A stretch of DNA of 64,000 bases from Luteibacter mycovicinus (GCF_000745235.1 NZ_JQNL01000001.1:3652001-3716000); one strand, 5' to 3'; shown: positions 1 through 10,500, numbered from the stretch's first letter. Made by a program: numbers and translations. The notes: a model not told the origin generated them from the letters alone.

Positions 1-10
1 GCGCCGACGC

Positions 11-343
11 TTAAGAGACCTTCCGAACGATCGCGGCGACCGGTGGCGTATCTCCGAATGTAACGTGGATGGAGCCGGATGCTGCTTTGTAGAGCCCGAA
101 CAGCATGGCCAGAAGTCCGGCGCCACCCAAAATCAGCGATTTCCACGTTTTCAGATCGTCAACGTCTTTTTTCGTCGCCGCTGCCAGGTCTGTCAGGTAT
201 CTGAGCTCGGTCTCGATGCGCGGAATCGCATCCTTGATCTGGAGCAGGATGGACGTTGCGGTGTTGTCGGTCAGGAATGGACCTCGGGAGGTGGTCGACT
301 CGCCATTCGCGGCTGCATTCCGGTCGTTGGCAAAGGTGTCCAT
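11..343 (-). CDS. small single-pass membrane protein, unknown function
   Basis: A 110-residue protein I do not recognise. The N-terminal two thirds are polar and look helical (roughly residues 30-65, ending in KKDVDDLKTW). One hydrophobic segment follows at about residues 69-88 (SLILGGAGLLAMLFGLYKAA), and a short polar tail ends the protein. This is the layout of a cytoplasmic coiled segment anchored by one C-terminal membrane helix, loosely like phage or plasmid small accessory proteins, but no family is assigned. It is transcribed away from the tRNA-Asn gene. Both start and stop lie inside the window, so it appears complete. The left neighbour is not visible. Confidence 0.6.
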   Translation of the reverse strand: MDTFANDRNAAANGESTTSRGPFLTDNTATSILLQIKDAIPRIETELRYLTDLAAATKKDVDDLKTWKSLILGGAGLLAMLFGLYKAASGSIHVTFGDTPPVAAIVRKVS

Positions 344-429
344 GTCCGCGCGCTCTCCATGTGTGTGTGCGAGACCCGACTATAGGTGCGCAGCTTTCGC
401 TTGTCCGTAGGCGAACATCGTGCCGACAA

Positions 430-463
430 AAGAAAAGGGCCTGCATCGCTGCAGACCCTTTCA
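430..463 (-). terminator. Rho-independent terminator of tRNA-Asn
   Basis: On the minus strand a stem AAAGGG.CTGCA pairs with TGCAG.CCCTTT around a 4-base loop and is followed by TTTTCTTTT. It lies directly 3' of the tRNA-Asn gene. Confidence 0.8.
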
Positions 464-468
464 AAACC

Positions 469-545
469 TGGCGCCCGAAGTTGGACTCGAACCAACGACC
501 CCCTGATTAACAGTCAAGTGCTCTAACCGGCTGAGCTATTCGGGC
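469..545 (-). tRNA. tRNA-Asn (GTT)
   Basis: A 77-nt cloverleaf on the minus strand. The acceptor GCCCGAA pairs with TTCGGGC, followed by discriminator G and an encoded CCA. The D arm is GCTC/GAGC, the anticodon loop CTGTTAA has GTT at 509-511, and the T arm contains TTCGAGT. The acceptor stem is fully complementary, so the gene looks functional. Confidence 0.97.
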
Positions 546-557
546 GGGGAGCCACGT

Positions 558-586
558 ATTTTGTTGATAACGGTGGGGGCTGTCAA
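558..586 (-). promoter_or_regulatory. sigma-70-type promoter of tRNA-Asn
   Basis: Reading the minus strand, a perfect -35 TTGACA (581-586) is separated by exactly 17 bases from CAAAAT (558-563, four of six consensus bases). The predicted start falls a few bases before the 5' end of the tRNA. Confidence 0.75.
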
Positions 587-592
587 GCGTCT

Positions 593-1126
593 CTAAGCAT
601 TTCGTGAAGGACGGCGGGAGCAGGCGGTGGCATCGTCCGACGGAGCGGTGTCGCGCCGGACGCGACCCGCATTGGATATGACGATGCTGAGCGCTGTCTG
701 CGGCTTGCCGCGCAGGCAGAGGGTGATCCGCTGGTTGCCGCCGCCAGCGCTTCCATCCGGCTGAAAGTCGATCACGGGCGGCTTGCCGTGTCGGGCGGAT
801 GCGATGCGCGCTGGGACAACGTCGGACGCGTCGAAAAGAGCGAGGACATCCCGGTCGCGTGAAATCCAGCCATGATTCCAGCCCGAAGCGGACGAACAGG
901 TCCGCCCATCCGCACTGGCGCACACACGGGTGGAATGTCCGCGGCGGATGGCGGTGGCCCTGGCCCGCTCCAGAGAACCGAAAAGGGCATCCCCGGTCGC
1001 CCTGAGCTGATATCGCCCGATGGCCTCCCCGGCACCGCATACCGCGGCCACGGCAAGCACGGCCGTCACGGCCAGGACGGTCATCAGTTCCGGCAGGGTG
1101 AAACCCTTAGGGGGCCAGGGAGGCAT
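593..1126 (-). CDS. FimT/GspH-family type IV pseudopilin
   Basis: A 177-residue protein starting with a short basic leader and the prepilin peptidase signature KGFTLPELM. A hydrophobic helix follows (about residues 12-34), as in class III signal peptides. PilD-type peptidase would cut before the Phe and methylate it. The rest resembles the GspH/FimT globular domain, including GDALFGSLERARATAIRRG and a Cys-rich C-terminal half. FimT proteins are minor pseudopilins of type IV pili; in Legionella and Xanthomonadales they have been linked to DNA binding during uptake. The usual pilVWXY1E neighbours are absent here, so it is an orphan. The start is chosen because it gives a leader of normal length. 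The family assignment is firm, the role is inferred. Confidence 0.85.
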   Translation of the reverse strand: MPPWPPKGFTLPELMTVLAVTAVLAVAAVCGAGEAIGRYQLRATGDALFGSLERARATAIRRGHSTRVCASADGRTCSSASGWNHGWISRDRDVLALFDASDVVPARIASARHGKPPVIDFQPDGSAGGGNQRITLCLRGKPQTALSIVISNAGRVRRDTAPSDDATACSRRPSRNA

Positions 1127-1167
1127 GGCGGCTCGCGTCCGGGAGGGGAGGGCGCCTGATCGTGACT

Positions 1168-1186
1168 GCTGACACCTGCTGTCAGC
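1168..1186. repeat. 7-bp inverted repeat upstream of uvrB
   Basis: GCTGACA and TGTCAGC flank a 5-base spacer, 75 bases before the uvrB start. It could be an operator for a dimeric regulator or a small hairpin. It is not a recognisable LexA box of the Escherichia or Xanthomonas type. Confidence 0.4.
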
Positions 1187-1260
1187 TGTAGGGGGAAGAC
1201 GTCACGTCATGTAGGCGCTGGAGCTTTAAACTCGACCTCCGAACCAGCATATCGTCAGCC

Positions 1261-3285
1261 ATGACCGATCGCTTTCAGCTCGTTTCCCCGTACAAGCCCT
1301 CCGGCGACCAGCCCGAGGCCATTCGTCGCCTGACCGAGGGTTTCGAGTCCGGCCTGGCCGCGCAGACCCTGCTCGGCGTGACGGGCTCAGGCAAGACCTA
1401 CACGATCGCCAACGTGGTCGAGCAGATTCAGAAGCCGACCATCGTGCTGGCGCCGAACAAGACGCTGGCGGCGCAGCTGTACGGTGAGTTCAAGGAGTTC
1501 TTCCCGCATAACGCCGTGGAGTATTTCGTCAGCTACTACGACTACTACCAGCCGGAAGCCTACGTGGTTGCCTCGGACACCTTCATCGAGAAGGACTCGA
1601 GCATCAATGACCACATCGAGCAGATGCGGCTGGCCGCGACGAAGGCGCTGCTTTCACGCCGCGATTCACTGATCGTGGCGACGGTGTCGGCGATCTACGG
1701 TCTGGGTGACCCCGAGGACTACATGAGCCTCCGGTTGATCCTGTCGCGTGGTGAGCATATCGCCCAGCGTGCGCTCATCAAGCAGCTGACCGAGCTGCAG
1801 TACGTGCGCAATGAAATGGAGTTGCGGCGCGGTACGTATCGCGTGCGCGGCGAGGTGATCGATGTGTTTCCGGCGGAATCGGAAGCGGAGGCACTGCGCA
1901 TCGAACTGTTCGATGGCGACGTGGAGAACCTCTCGCTTTTCGACCCTCTGACGGGTGAAGTGCTGCGCAAGGTGCCTCGCTACACCGTCTATCCGAAGAC
2001 GCATTACGCCAGCACCCGCCAGAGCGTGCTCAACGCGATGGAGACGATCAAGATCGAGCTGTCGGAACGTCTGGAGCAGTTGTATCGGGACAACAAGCTC
2101 GTCGAGGCGCAGCGGCTGGAGCAGCGCACGCGGTTCGACCTCGAAATGATGGCGGAGGTCGGGTTCTGTCAGGGCATCGAGAACTATTCCAGGCATATGA
2201 CGCGTCGGGGTGCCGGCGAGCCGCCGCCGACCCTGTTCGACTACCTGCCGCCGGACGCGCTGATGGTCGTGGACGAGTCGCACGTCACCGTGCCGCAGCT
2301 GGGCGCCATGTACAAGGGCGACCGCTCGCGGAAGGAAACCCTTGTGGAATTCGGCTTCCGTCTGCCGTCGGCGATGGATAACCGTCCGCTGCGTTTCGAG
2401 GAGTGGGAGCGCAGGGCGCCGCGTGCGATCTACGTATCGGCGACACCGGCGAAGTACGAGCTCGATCGCTCCGACGACAACATCGTCGAGTTGGTCGTCC
2501 GTCCGACGGGCCTGATCGATCCCGAGGTCGAAGTGCGTCCGGTGCGCACCCAGGTGGACGATCTGCTTGGCGAGATTCACAAGCGCGTGGCGATGGGCGA
2601 CCGGGTGCTGGTGACCACCCTGACCAAGCGCATGGCGGAAAACCTGACCGACTACCTGTCCGAGCACGACGTGCGCGTGCGCTATCTGCATGCCGATATC
2701 GATACGGTCGAGCGCACGGAGATCATCCGTGACCTGCGTCTGGGTGAGTTCGATGTGCTGGTAGGCATCAACCTGCTTCGTGAGGGCCTCGACATGCCCG
2801 AGGTCTCGCTGGTGGCGATTCTGGATGCGGACAAGGAGGGTTTTCTGCGCTCGAACCGTTCGCTGATTCAGACCATCGGCCGGGCAGCCCGTAACGTGCG
2901 TGGCAAGGCCATCCTCTATGGCGACACCATCACGGGGTCGATGAAGGAGGCGATGGAAGAAACGGCCCGCCGCCGGGAAAAGCAGATCGAGTACAACACG
3001 GCCAACGGCATTACCCCGACGACTGTCGTCCGCCGCATCGCGGACATCATGGAGGGGGCTCGCTCGGATCTGGGCTCGCGAGGCGGTAAGGGGCGCAAGG
3101 GCAAGGAAGCGAAGAAGGTCGCCGAGGAACAGGCCGACTACAGCTCGCTGACGCCGGAACAGGTGGGCTCCACGATCAAGAAGCTGGAGACCCGCATGTA
3201 CAAGCACGCTCAGAACCTCGAGTTCGAGGAGGCGGGTAAGCTCCGCGATGAGATCCACAAGCTGCGTGAGCGCGCCCTGCGCTGA
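1261..3285 (+). CDS. uvrB: UvrABC excinuclease subunit B
   Basis: A 674-residue protein (family about 670). UvrB is the damage-verification helicase of nucleotide excision repair. It is loaded on DNA by UvrA and then recruits UvrC for incision. Visible motifs are the Walker A GVTGSGKT (about residues 39-46), the beta-hairpin region [16 protein letters not shown] that clamps the strand, the DEAD-like VVDESH, helicase motif [11 protein letters not shown] and the C-terminal UVR coiled coil (about residues 635-670, [19 protein letters not shown]) that binds UvrC. The ATG start matches family length. It stands alone, between a pseudopilin on the other strand and tRNA-Val. No convincing LexA box is visible upstream, so SOS control is not supported by sequence alone. 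Confidence 0.98.
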   Translation: MTDRFQLVSPYKPSGDQPEAIRRLTEGFESGLAAQTLLGVTGSGKTYTIANVVEQIQKPTIVLAPNKTLAAQLYGEFKEFFPHNAVEYFVSYYDYYQPEAYVVASDTFIEKDSSINDHIEQMRLAATKALLSRRDSLIVATVSAIYGLGDPEDYMSLRLILSRGEHIAQRALIKQLTELQYVRNEMELRRGTYRVRGEVIDVFPAESEAEALRIELFDGDVENLSLFDPLTGEVLRKVPRYTVYPKTHYASTRQSVLNAMETIKIELSERLEQLYRDNKLVEAQRLEQRTRFDLEMMAEVGFCQGIENYSRHMTRRGAGEPPPTLFDYLPPDALMVVDESHVTVPQLGAMYKGDRSRKETLVEFGFRLPSAMDNRPLRFEEWERRAPRAIYVSATPAKYELDRSDDNIVELVVRPTGLIDPEVEVRPVRTQVDDLLGEIHKRVAMGDRVLVTTLTKRMAENLTDYLSEHDVRVRYLHADIDTVERTEIIRDLRLGEFDVLVGINLLREGLDMPEVSLVAILDADKEGFLRSNRSLIQTIGRAARNVRGKAILYGDTITGSMKEAMEETARRREKQIEYNTANGITPTTVVRRIADIMEGARSDLGSRGGKGRKGKEAKKVAEEQADYSSLTPEQVGSTIKKLETRMYKHAQNLEFEEAGKLRDEIHKLRERALR

Positions 3286-3295
3286 GCCGCCGGAA

Positions 3296-3325
3296 AGGTT
3301 CGGGTGAAATATTTCACCCGAACCT
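3296..3325. repeat. perfect 30-bp palindrome between uvrB and tRNA-Val
   Basis: AGGTTCGGGTGAAAT is followed immediately by its exact reverse complement. In RNA it would fold as a 13-bp stem with an ATAT loop just after the uvrB stop codon, but no T-run follows. It may act as a U-less terminator or processing stem for uvrB, or as an operator next to the tRNA-Val promoter. Confidence 0.75.
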
Positions 3326-3326
3326 C

Positions 3327-3355
3327 TTGCGGACGCGTGCGGGCGTCGGTAAACT
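3327..3355 (+). promoter_or_regulatory. probable tRNA-Val promoter
   Basis: TTGCGG (3327-3332), 17-base spacer, TAAACT (3350-3355). Both boxes match consensus at four of six bases, and the predicted start is about 6 bases before the tRNA 5' end. Confidence 0.6.
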
Positions 3356-3367
3356 GCGCAGCTCTTC

Positions 3368-3442
3368 GGGCGGTTAGCTCAGCGGTAGAGCACTACCTTG
3401 ACATGGTAGGGGTCACAAGTTCGATCCTTGTACCGCCCACCA
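3368..3442 (+). tRNA. tRNA-Val (GAC)
   Basis: A 75-nt cloverleaf. The acceptor GGGCGGT pairs with ACCGCCC, followed by discriminator A and encoded CCA. The anticodon loop TTGACAT has GAC at 3400-3402, and the T arm ACAAG/CTTGT encloses TTCGATC. All stems are intact. Confidence 0.97.
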
Positions 3443-3474
3443 CTTTCTTTTGTGGAAGTGGCACGAAGAAGCTG

Positions 3475-3502
3475 AAAAAAGGAGCCTGAGGCTCCTTTTT
3501 TT
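3475..3502 (+). terminator. Rho-independent terminator of tRNA-Val
   Basis: The stem GGAGCC-TGA-GGCTCC is preceded by six A and followed by seven T, 32 bases after the tRNA. The A/T arms could extend the stem, so it may work in both directions. Confidence 0.9.
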
Positions 3503-3677
3503 GTGCCTGTTTTCCGGATCCTCGCTATCGCGTGCGACGCCTGCGGCACTTCCCGGCGCGGCCCGTAGGTTCCAGGGCTTATGGGCGCAAGTGTCGTGGC
3601 ATCGATGCGTCCTCACGCCGCCGGTCGCCGCGACGGAGAGTCGCTACACTCACGCTATTTCCGGTGGAGCGGCATCC

Positions 3678-4097
3678 GTGGGCTACCTGCTGATCAAATC
3701 CCTGCACATCGTCTTCGTCATCGCCTGGATGGCGACGGTGTTCTACCTGCCCCGAATCCTGATCAACATCGTCGAGGCGGGCAACGAGCCGGCCGTAAAA
3801 GCGCGGCTCGAACTGATGGGTCGGCGGCTCTATAAGTTCGGCCACGGCATGTTTGGCATGGCCGTTCTCTTCGGGCTCGTGCTGTGGTTCTATTTTCATA
3901 TCTACGGCGCCTGGCTGCACGCCAAGCTCGCGCTGGTCGCCGTCATGCTGGCGTATTACATCTGGTCGGGGCGTCTCCTGAAGCGGAGCATGGCGGGCGG
4001 GGCGCTGCCGCCGTCCAGAACGCTGCGCATCTTCAACGAACTGCCTGTGCTCGTCCTGCTTGGCATCGTCTACCTCGTGGTCGGGAAACCGTTCTGA
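3678..4097 (+). CDS. HemJ/CopD-like four-helix membrane protein (UPF0093)
   Basis: A 139-residue integral membrane protein if translation starts at the GTG at 3678, which has GGAG just upstream and gives the conserved N terminus GYLLIKSLHIVFVIAWMATV. Four hydrophobic segments are visible, with a His in helix 1 and the GAWLHAKLALV segment in helix 3. These fit the HemJ group, the cofactor-using protoporphyrinogen IX oxidase of many Gram-negatives that lack HemG and HemY. HemJ would convert protoporphyrinogen IX to protoporphyrin IX in the inner membrane. The broader CopD-like label is safer, because one short sequence cannot separate HemJ from related proteins. It stands just upstream of recC without overlap. 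Confidence 0.75.
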   Translation: MGYLLIKSLHIVFVIAWMATVFYLPRILINIVEAGNEPAVKARLELMGRRLYKFGHGMFGMAVLFGLVLWFYFHIYGAWLHAKLALVAVMLAYYIWSGRLLKRSMAGGALPPSRTLRIFNELPVLVLLGIVYLVVGKPF

Positions 4098-4134
4098 GCT
4101 TTCGTGCCGCCCCCTTGTTCACCGGAGTCCGACC

Positions 4135-7100
4135 TTGAGCGCAGGGAACGACGTCGCCCCGGGCCTCATGGTCCTGCATGGCAACCGACTGGAAGAGCTA
4201 CGTGACGTTCTGGTCGCGTGGCTTCGCCGTGCACCGTTGCGCCCGCTGGAAGACGAGTGGGTCCTCGTCCAGTCCAACGGTATCGCGCAGTGGTTCCGTC
4301 TGGCGCTGGCGCGCGCGGTCGAAGACGGTGGCCTCGGAATCGCCGCCGCCGTCAACGTGCAGTTGCCAGGTCGTTTCCTATGGGTGGCGTATCGCGCCGT
4401 GCTCGGCAAGGACGCGGTACCGCCCGAATCCCCCTTCGACAAGTCGCGGCTCGTCTGGCGACTGATGCGGCTGCTACCGTCGCTGGCGGGCGAGGACGGG
4501 TTCGCGCCCCTGGCCGCATTCCTTGGTTCGGATGGCGACGCGCGCAAATGCCACCAGCTCGCCGAGCGACTCGCCGATCTCTATGACGGCTATCAGGTGT
4601 ATCGCGCCGACTGGCTCGACGACTGGGCCGCTGGACGCGATGTGCTGCGTGACGCGCGTGGCGCGGCGCCGGCGATGGCCGAGGGCGATCGGTGGCAGGC
4701 CCTGCTCTGGCGCCGCCTGCTCGAGGATGTAGGGCCCGGGGAGGCCGACGGTCATCGCGCCGCGGTGCATGAGCGCTTCCTGCGCGCCGTGGCCGCCGCG
4801 AGCGAGAGGCCTTCGGCGCTTCCGCGGCGCATCGTCGTATTCGGCATGTCCACGCTGCCGCGACAGACGCTCGAAGCGCTTTCCGCACTGGCGCGCTGGT
4901 CGCAGGTCGTCCTCGTGGTCATGAACCCCTGTCGGCACTACTGGGCCGATATCGTCGACGACCGCGAGCTCCTTCGCGCCGAGCGTCGCCGGCAGGAAGC
5001 GAAGCCGGGCATGCCGGCTCTGCCGTCCGACGCCGACATGCATCTCTACGCCAATCCGCTGCTGGCCGCCTGGGGCAAGCAGGGCCGGGATTACATTCGT
5101 CTCCTTGATGAATTCGATCATCCCGAAAGTTACCGTGAGCGCTTCACGGCGTGGGATCAGCGGATCGACCTGTTCGCCGAGCCTGCCTCCGACACCTTGC
5201 TCGGCCAGGTGCAGGCAGCGATTCTCGACCTCGAGCCGCTACCGGCCGAACCGCGACCCGTCGCGACGGACGACACGTCCATCGTTTTCCATCTCGCTCA
5301 CGGTCCCCAGCGCGAAGTGGAGATCCTTCACGATCAGCTGCTCGCGCGTTTCGAGGCGTCGGCGGACCGGGGCGATCCCATTCTGCCCCGCGACGTCATC
5401 GTGATGGTGCCCGACATCGAAACCTATGGCCCGCATATCGATGCGGTCTTCGGGCGCGTGCCGCGCGACGATCCGCGCTTCATACCCTTCAGCGTCGCCG
5501 ATCGGGCGGCGCGCGGCACCGTTCCCCTCGTCATGGCGCTCGACATGCTCATGGGCATGACCGAGTCGCGCTTCGCGGCAGGGGAGATGGCCGACCTGCT
5601 CGACGTTCCGTCGGTGCGTCGCCGTTTCGGATTGAAGGAAGACCACCTGCCGTTGCTTCACCGCTGGATCGAGGGCGCGGGGATTCGCTGGGGACTGGAC
5701 GCCGCCCAGCGTGGTTCACTGGGTTTGCCGGCGCTCGGGCAGAACACGTGGACGTTCGGGCTGCGTCGCATGCTCCTGGGCTACGCGGTCGGTGCCGGCG
5801 AGGCATGGGGCGACATCGAGCCGTTCGACGAGGTGGGCGGTCTCGACGCGGCGCTCGTGGGCCCGCTTGCCGACCTGCTCGACGCGCTCGGCCGTCACTG
5901 GCGTCACATGGCGGATCCCGCACCGCCGACGGTGTGGGCCACACGCCTGCGCCAGCTTCTGGACGACTTCTTCGACCGGTCCGATGCCGACGATGCGAAA
6001 CTTGTCGAGCGCCTGCTCGACGCCCTGGACGTATGGGAGGGTGCCTGCGCCGAAGCCGCTTTCGACGAGGCGCTCCCGGTGGACGTCGTTCGCGAGGCCT
6101 GGCTCGGGCAATTCGACGATGCCGGCCTGTCGAAGCGATTCCTCGCTGGCGCGGTGAGCTTCGGCACCCTGATGCCGATGCGCGCCATTCCGTTTCGCGT
6201 GGTCTGTCTGCTCGGCATGAACGACGGCGACTACCCGCGCGCGCGGCCGCCGATGGACTTCGACCTGATGTCGCGCGCCGGCGCCTGGCGCCCCGGCGAC
6301 CGGTCGCGGCGCGAGGACGATCGTTACCTGTTTCTCGAAGCGTTGCTTTCGGCACGCGATGCGTTGCACATCGGTTGGGTGGCGCGCAGCGCCCGCGACA
6401 ACAGCGAGCGCGCGCCCTCGGTGCTGGTGGGCCAGCTGCGCGACTACCTGGCCACGGCCTGGCGCGCGTCGTCCGTCGGGGAGACCCTGCTGAACCGGCT
6501 CTCCGTCGAGCACCCGCTGCAGCCGTTCAGTCGCGCTTACTTTCGCGAGGGCGATGCGCGGTTGTTCACCTACGCCAGCGAATGGCGTCAGGCGCACGAT
6601 GCGGCGCCGCATGCGGACCATGTCGAACTTCCCGCTCTGGCGGTCGAGCGTCCGGTCGGCTTGGCGGTGCTTCGCCGGTTTCTTCGTCACCCCGTCAGAG
6701 AGTTTTTCCAGGCAAGGCTGGGCGTGCGGTTCGAACTGGCGGACGTCGCGGGCGATGACCTGGAGCCGTTTGCGGTCGATGCGCTCGGGCGCTTCGGCAT
6801 GACCGATACGTTGCTGCGTGCAGCCCTCCACGATGAGCGTGACGCCACGGGTGCGATCGATGTCGCCGCGTCGCGTCTTCAACGCAGCGGCCTGTTGCCG
6901 ATGGGCGCCTTTGCCGCCCCCGTGCGCAGGGATCTGACGGCGGCGGCTTCCGCGGTCTTCGGCAGGTTCGTCACCGAGCGCCGCGCATGGCCGGTCGATG
7001 CCGGTAAACGCGAGATTCGTGTCGAAGTGGATGGCGTGGTCATCGAGGACTGGCTCGCCGATCTGCGCGCGAACGCGCAGGGCGACCTCGCGTCGTTTCT

Positions 7101-7560
7101 CCTGTCGCCATCAAACGTGCTGGATGTGGACGGCAGCCCGCGTGCGCATCGGCTGGTCATGCCCTGGATCGATCACCTCGTGGCGCAGGCAGCGGGTCTG
7201 GCCGTCGAGACGCGGTATGTCGGACCGGACGCGACGATCGTCCTCGCTCCCGTCCCGCTCGATCCCGCCACCACGATGCTGCACACCCTGGTGAACGCCT
7301 GGCGCGAAGGCATGCGCACGCCCTTGCCGGTCGCCGCGCGCACGGCGATCGCGGCGCTTTCCGCGCCGGAGGACGGTGCCCTGCAGGCGGCACGAACCGC
7401 CTATGACGGCGTACACGATCGCGCGCGTGGCGAAGTCGACGGCGACCCCTATCTGACACGTGCCTGGCCGAACTTCGATGCCCTGGCGCAGGCGGGCTTC
7501 TCTGGCTGGTTGCAGCCCTACCGCGATCTTCTCGGTCTGTTGCGGGTGGATCGGTCGTGA
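4135..7560 (+). CDS. recC: RecBCD exonuclease V subunit gamma (RecC)
   Basis: About 1141 residues from the TTG at 4135, which has GGAG eight bases upstream. The ATG at 4168 (MVLHGNRLEEL) is the alternative start. RecC is the Chi-recognising, strand-splitting subunit of RecBCD, with inactivated helicase and nuclease folds. Features matching the family are the N-terminal LHGNRLEEL...W (first residues of the dead helicase domain), VQSNGIAQWFRLALA, PFRVVCLLGMNDGDYPR and the DRSRREDDRYLFLEALLSAR stretch. The length is close to the E. coli protein (1122). The stop overlaps the recB start (GTGA, 7557-7560), which implies translational coupling. The E. coli ptrA gene is absent from between recC and recB. 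Confidence 0.95.
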   Translation: MSAGNDVAPGLMVLHGNRLEELRDVLVAWLRRAPLRPLEDEWVLVQSNGIAQWFRLALARAVEDGGLGIAAAVNVQLPGRFLWVAYRAVLGKDAVPPESPFDKSRLVWRLMRLLPSLAGEDGFAPLAAFLGSDGDARKCHQLAERLADLYDGYQVYRADWLDDWAAGRDVLRDARGAAPAMAEGDRWQALLWRRLLEDVGPGEADGHRAAVHERFLRAVAAASERPSALPRRIVVFGMSTLPRQTLEALSALARWSQVVLVVMNPCRHYWADIVDDRELLRAERRRQEAKPGMPALPSDADMHLYANPLLAAWGKQGRDYIRLLDEFDHPESYRERFTAWDQRIDLFAEPASDTLLGQVQAAILDLEPLPAEPRPVATDDTSIVFHLAHGPQREVEILHDQLLARFEASADRGDPILPRDVIVMVPDIETYGPHIDAVFGRVPRDDPRFIPFSVADRAARGTVPLVMALDMLMGMTESRFAAGEMADLLDVPSVRRRFGLKEDHLPLLHRWIEGAGIRWGLDAAQRGSLGLPALGQNTWTFGLRRMLLGYAVGAGEAWGDIEPFDEVGGLDAALVGPLADLLDALGRHWRHMADPAPPTVWATRLRQLLDDFFDRSDADDAKLVERLLDALDVWEGACAEAAFDEALPVDVVREAWLGQFDDAGLSKRFLAGAVSFGTLMPMRAIPFRVVCLLGMNDGDYPRARPPMDFDLMSRAGAWRPGDRSRREDDRYLFLEALLSARDALHIGWVARSARDNSERAPSVLVGQLRDYLATAWRASSVGETLLNRLSVEHPLQPFSRAYFREGDARLFTYASEWRQAHDAAPHADHVELPALAVERPVGLAVLRRFLRHPVREFFQARLGVRFELADVAGDDLEPFAVDALGRFGMTDTLLRAALHDERDATGAIDVAASRLQRSGLLPMGAFAAPVRRDLTAAASAVFGRFVTERRAWPVDAGKREIRVEVDGVVIEDWLADLRANAQGDLASFLLSPSNVLDVDGSPRAHRLVMPWIDHLVAQAAGLAVETRYVGPDATIVLAPVPLDPATTMLHTLVNAWREGMRTPLPVAARTAIAALSAPEDGALQAARTAYDGVHDRARGEVDGDPYLTRAWPNFDALAQAGFSGWLQPYRDLLGLLRVDRS

Positions 7561-10500
7561 GCATCGATATTCAGCCCCTGCGGCCCCTCTCGATGCCCCT
7601 GGACGGGGTACGCCTGATCGAGGCGAGCGCCGGCACCGGCAAGACCTGGACGATCGCTGCGCTTTACGTGCGCGCGGTGCTCGGTCACGGGCTGGCGCAG
7701 CCTTTGCTTCCACCACAGATTCTGGTCGTCACCTTTACCGAGGCCGCGACGCAGGAACTGCGTGAGCGTATCCGGGCGCGTCTCGTCGAGGCCGCGGCCG
7801 CGTTCCGCACGGGACACGCGGCGGAGCCTTTTCTCGGCGAATTGCTGGAGGCGTACGCGCCGGATCTGCACGGCGCATGCGCGCGTCGGCTCGACCTCGC
7901 GGCCCAGTGGATGGACGAGGCGGCGATCTTCACCATCCACGGCTGGAGCCAGCGCATGCTGGTGCAGCACGCGTTCGGCAGCGGTCACGCCTTCGCGCAG
8001 ACGCTCGAGCCTGACGAAAGCGAGCTGCTCGCCGAGTGCGTTCGCGATTACTGGCGCAAGGCGTTCTATCCTCTCGACGAGGCCCGGCTCGCGCCGATTC
8101 TGGAAGAGTGGCGTACCCCCGATGCGCTCGCCCGTGCGCTGCGACCGCTGTTGTTCGGTGGCGAGGCGACCTTGCGCGTCAATGGTGAGGTGCTCGCGCC
8201 TGGTGGCGATACCGATGCCGCGCTGGCCGAGCGCGCGGCGTGGGACGAGGAAGACCGGCGTCGGAACGAGGAGGCCGCGCGCAGCTGGCTGGCGGATCGC
8301 GAACGCATCGAATCCATCATCGTCGATGCCGTGCGCGACAAGATTCTGCATAACGGCTGGTACAAGCCCGACCGCATGCCTGCCGACCTCGCCGCCATGC
8401 GGCGCTGGGCCGAAGGCGCGGAGCGGGCCGACTTCGATATCGCCCGTTATTCGGTAACGCGCCTGGGCCGCGCCACCGGCAAGGGCAAGAGCCGGCCGGA
8501 ACACCCGGCTTTCGCGGCGCTGGAGCACTGGCAGGAGTGGCAGGCCGGCAAGGTCAGCATCAGACACCTCGTACTGGCGGATGCCCTCGTCTGGGTGCGC
8601 GAGCGCTTCGCCGCGCAGAAGCGCCGTCGCGCGCAGATCGGATTCGACGACCTGCTGCTGCGCCTCGATCAGGCACTCGCATCGGACGCCGGCGCCGGTG
8701 TCGCCGACACCATCGCCCGCCAGTTTCCCCTGGCGCTGATCGACGAGTTTCAGGATACCGACCCGATGCAATACCGGATATTCCGAGGCATTTACGCTGT
8801 CCGGGAAGAGACGGGTCTGCTGCTCATCGGCGACCCCAAACAGGCGATCTATGCATTCCGCGGCGCCGACATCCAGACGTATCTGGCCGCGCGTGCGGAG
8901 GCGATCGCGCCACACTACAGCCTGGATACGAACCACCGTTCCAGCGAGGGCATGGTGGCGGCGGTCAACGCCGTGTTCGGCCACGCGGAAGCGCACGCGA
9001 CGGGCGCTTTCCACTTCGCCGACCGGGGTCTGCCCTTTGTGCCGGTGCGGGCGCGTGGCCGTGCGGAGCGCTTCGTCGTCGATGGTGCGACACCCGCCGC
9101 ACTCCAGGTCTGGCTGCTCGACGACGAACAACCGGTAGGCGTCCGGATCTATCGCGAGCAGATGGCTGGCGCGTGCGCTACCCGTATCGTCGATCTGCTG
9201 ACGGCCGCGGAGCGCGGCGACTGCGGGTTCGTCGGTGGCGAGGGTGTGCTCACGCCCTTGAAGCCGGCCGATATCGCCGTCCTCGTGCGCAGTCACAACG
9301 AAGCGGCCGAAATCCGCGATGCGCTGTCCGCACGTAACGTTCGCAGCGTGTTCCTTTCCGATCGCGATTCCGTCCTCGAAGGCATCGAAGCCCATGACGT
9401 CGTTCTCTGGTTGAGGGCTGTGGCGGAGCCGTCATCGGACACGGCCATGCGCGCCGCGCTGGCCACGCGCAGCCTCGACCTGGGCTATGGCGAACTGGAG
9501 CGGCTCAACGTCGACGAGCGGCACTGGGAGCATCGCGGCCAGCAACTGTTCGAGTTGCGGGAGACGTGGCGACGTGGCGGCGTGCTTGCCATGCTGCACC
9601 GGTTCCTGCACGTCTTCGACCTGCCGGCACGACTGCTTTCAAAACGGGGCGGCGAGCGAAGTCTGACCAATCTGCTCCACCTGGCGGAGTTGCTCCAGCA
9701 GGCGTCGTCGACCATCGACGGCGAGCAGGCACTGATTCGCCACCTGGCCGAACGTATCGCCGATACCTCGACGCATTCCGGGGACGATCAGATCGTGCGG
9801 CTGGAAAGCGACGACGATCTGGTCAAGGTCGTCACCATTCACAAGTCGAAAGGTCTCGAGTACCCCCTGGTATTCCTGCCGTTCGCCTCCGCCGCCGCGG
9901 GCGTCCGGGCGGGGCAGGGCTACCGCTATCACGACGGCACCGGCGCGCAGCTCGAGTTGCTGTCGGCCAGTCAGGAAGGGGCCGGTGATTCCGTGCATGA
10001 TGCGAAGGACGCCGCCGAGCGCGCCGCGCTGCAGGAAGACCTTCGCCTGCTCTACGTCGCACTGACGCGTGCCCGCCATGCCTGCTGGGTCGGCGTCGCG
10101 CCGGTCAGTCATCAGGCGGCGAAAAAACCCCAGCTGCACAAGGCGGCGCTGGGGCACCTCCTGACGGGCGGCGCCGAAATCGACAACGGCGCCATCGAGG
10201 GGCTGTTGCGCCGCCTTGCCGACGGCAAGCCCTTCATCAACGTCGATTATATGCCCGCGCCCGAGGACCGTCCTTACACACCGCCCTCGCGGATCGAGCG
10301 TCCCCTGCCTGCACGGACGGCGCGCGCCTCGCGCGCGGAGCGCTGGTGGATCGCAAGCTACAGCGCGCTGCGACACGCGGAAGATGAGATCGTCGCTCCG
10401 GAAACGGCCACCGACGACGTCATCGTCGAATACACGGCCGAGCCGATGGCGGTGCCCGCCCCGGTCGCGGGCGGAGGCATTCACGGGTTCGAGCGCGGCG

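Noticed and set aside
1160..1260. LexA-controlled uvrB promoter
   Set aside because: No CTGT-N8-ACAG or TTAG-N6-TACTA type box is present; only an unrelated inverted repeat is seen.
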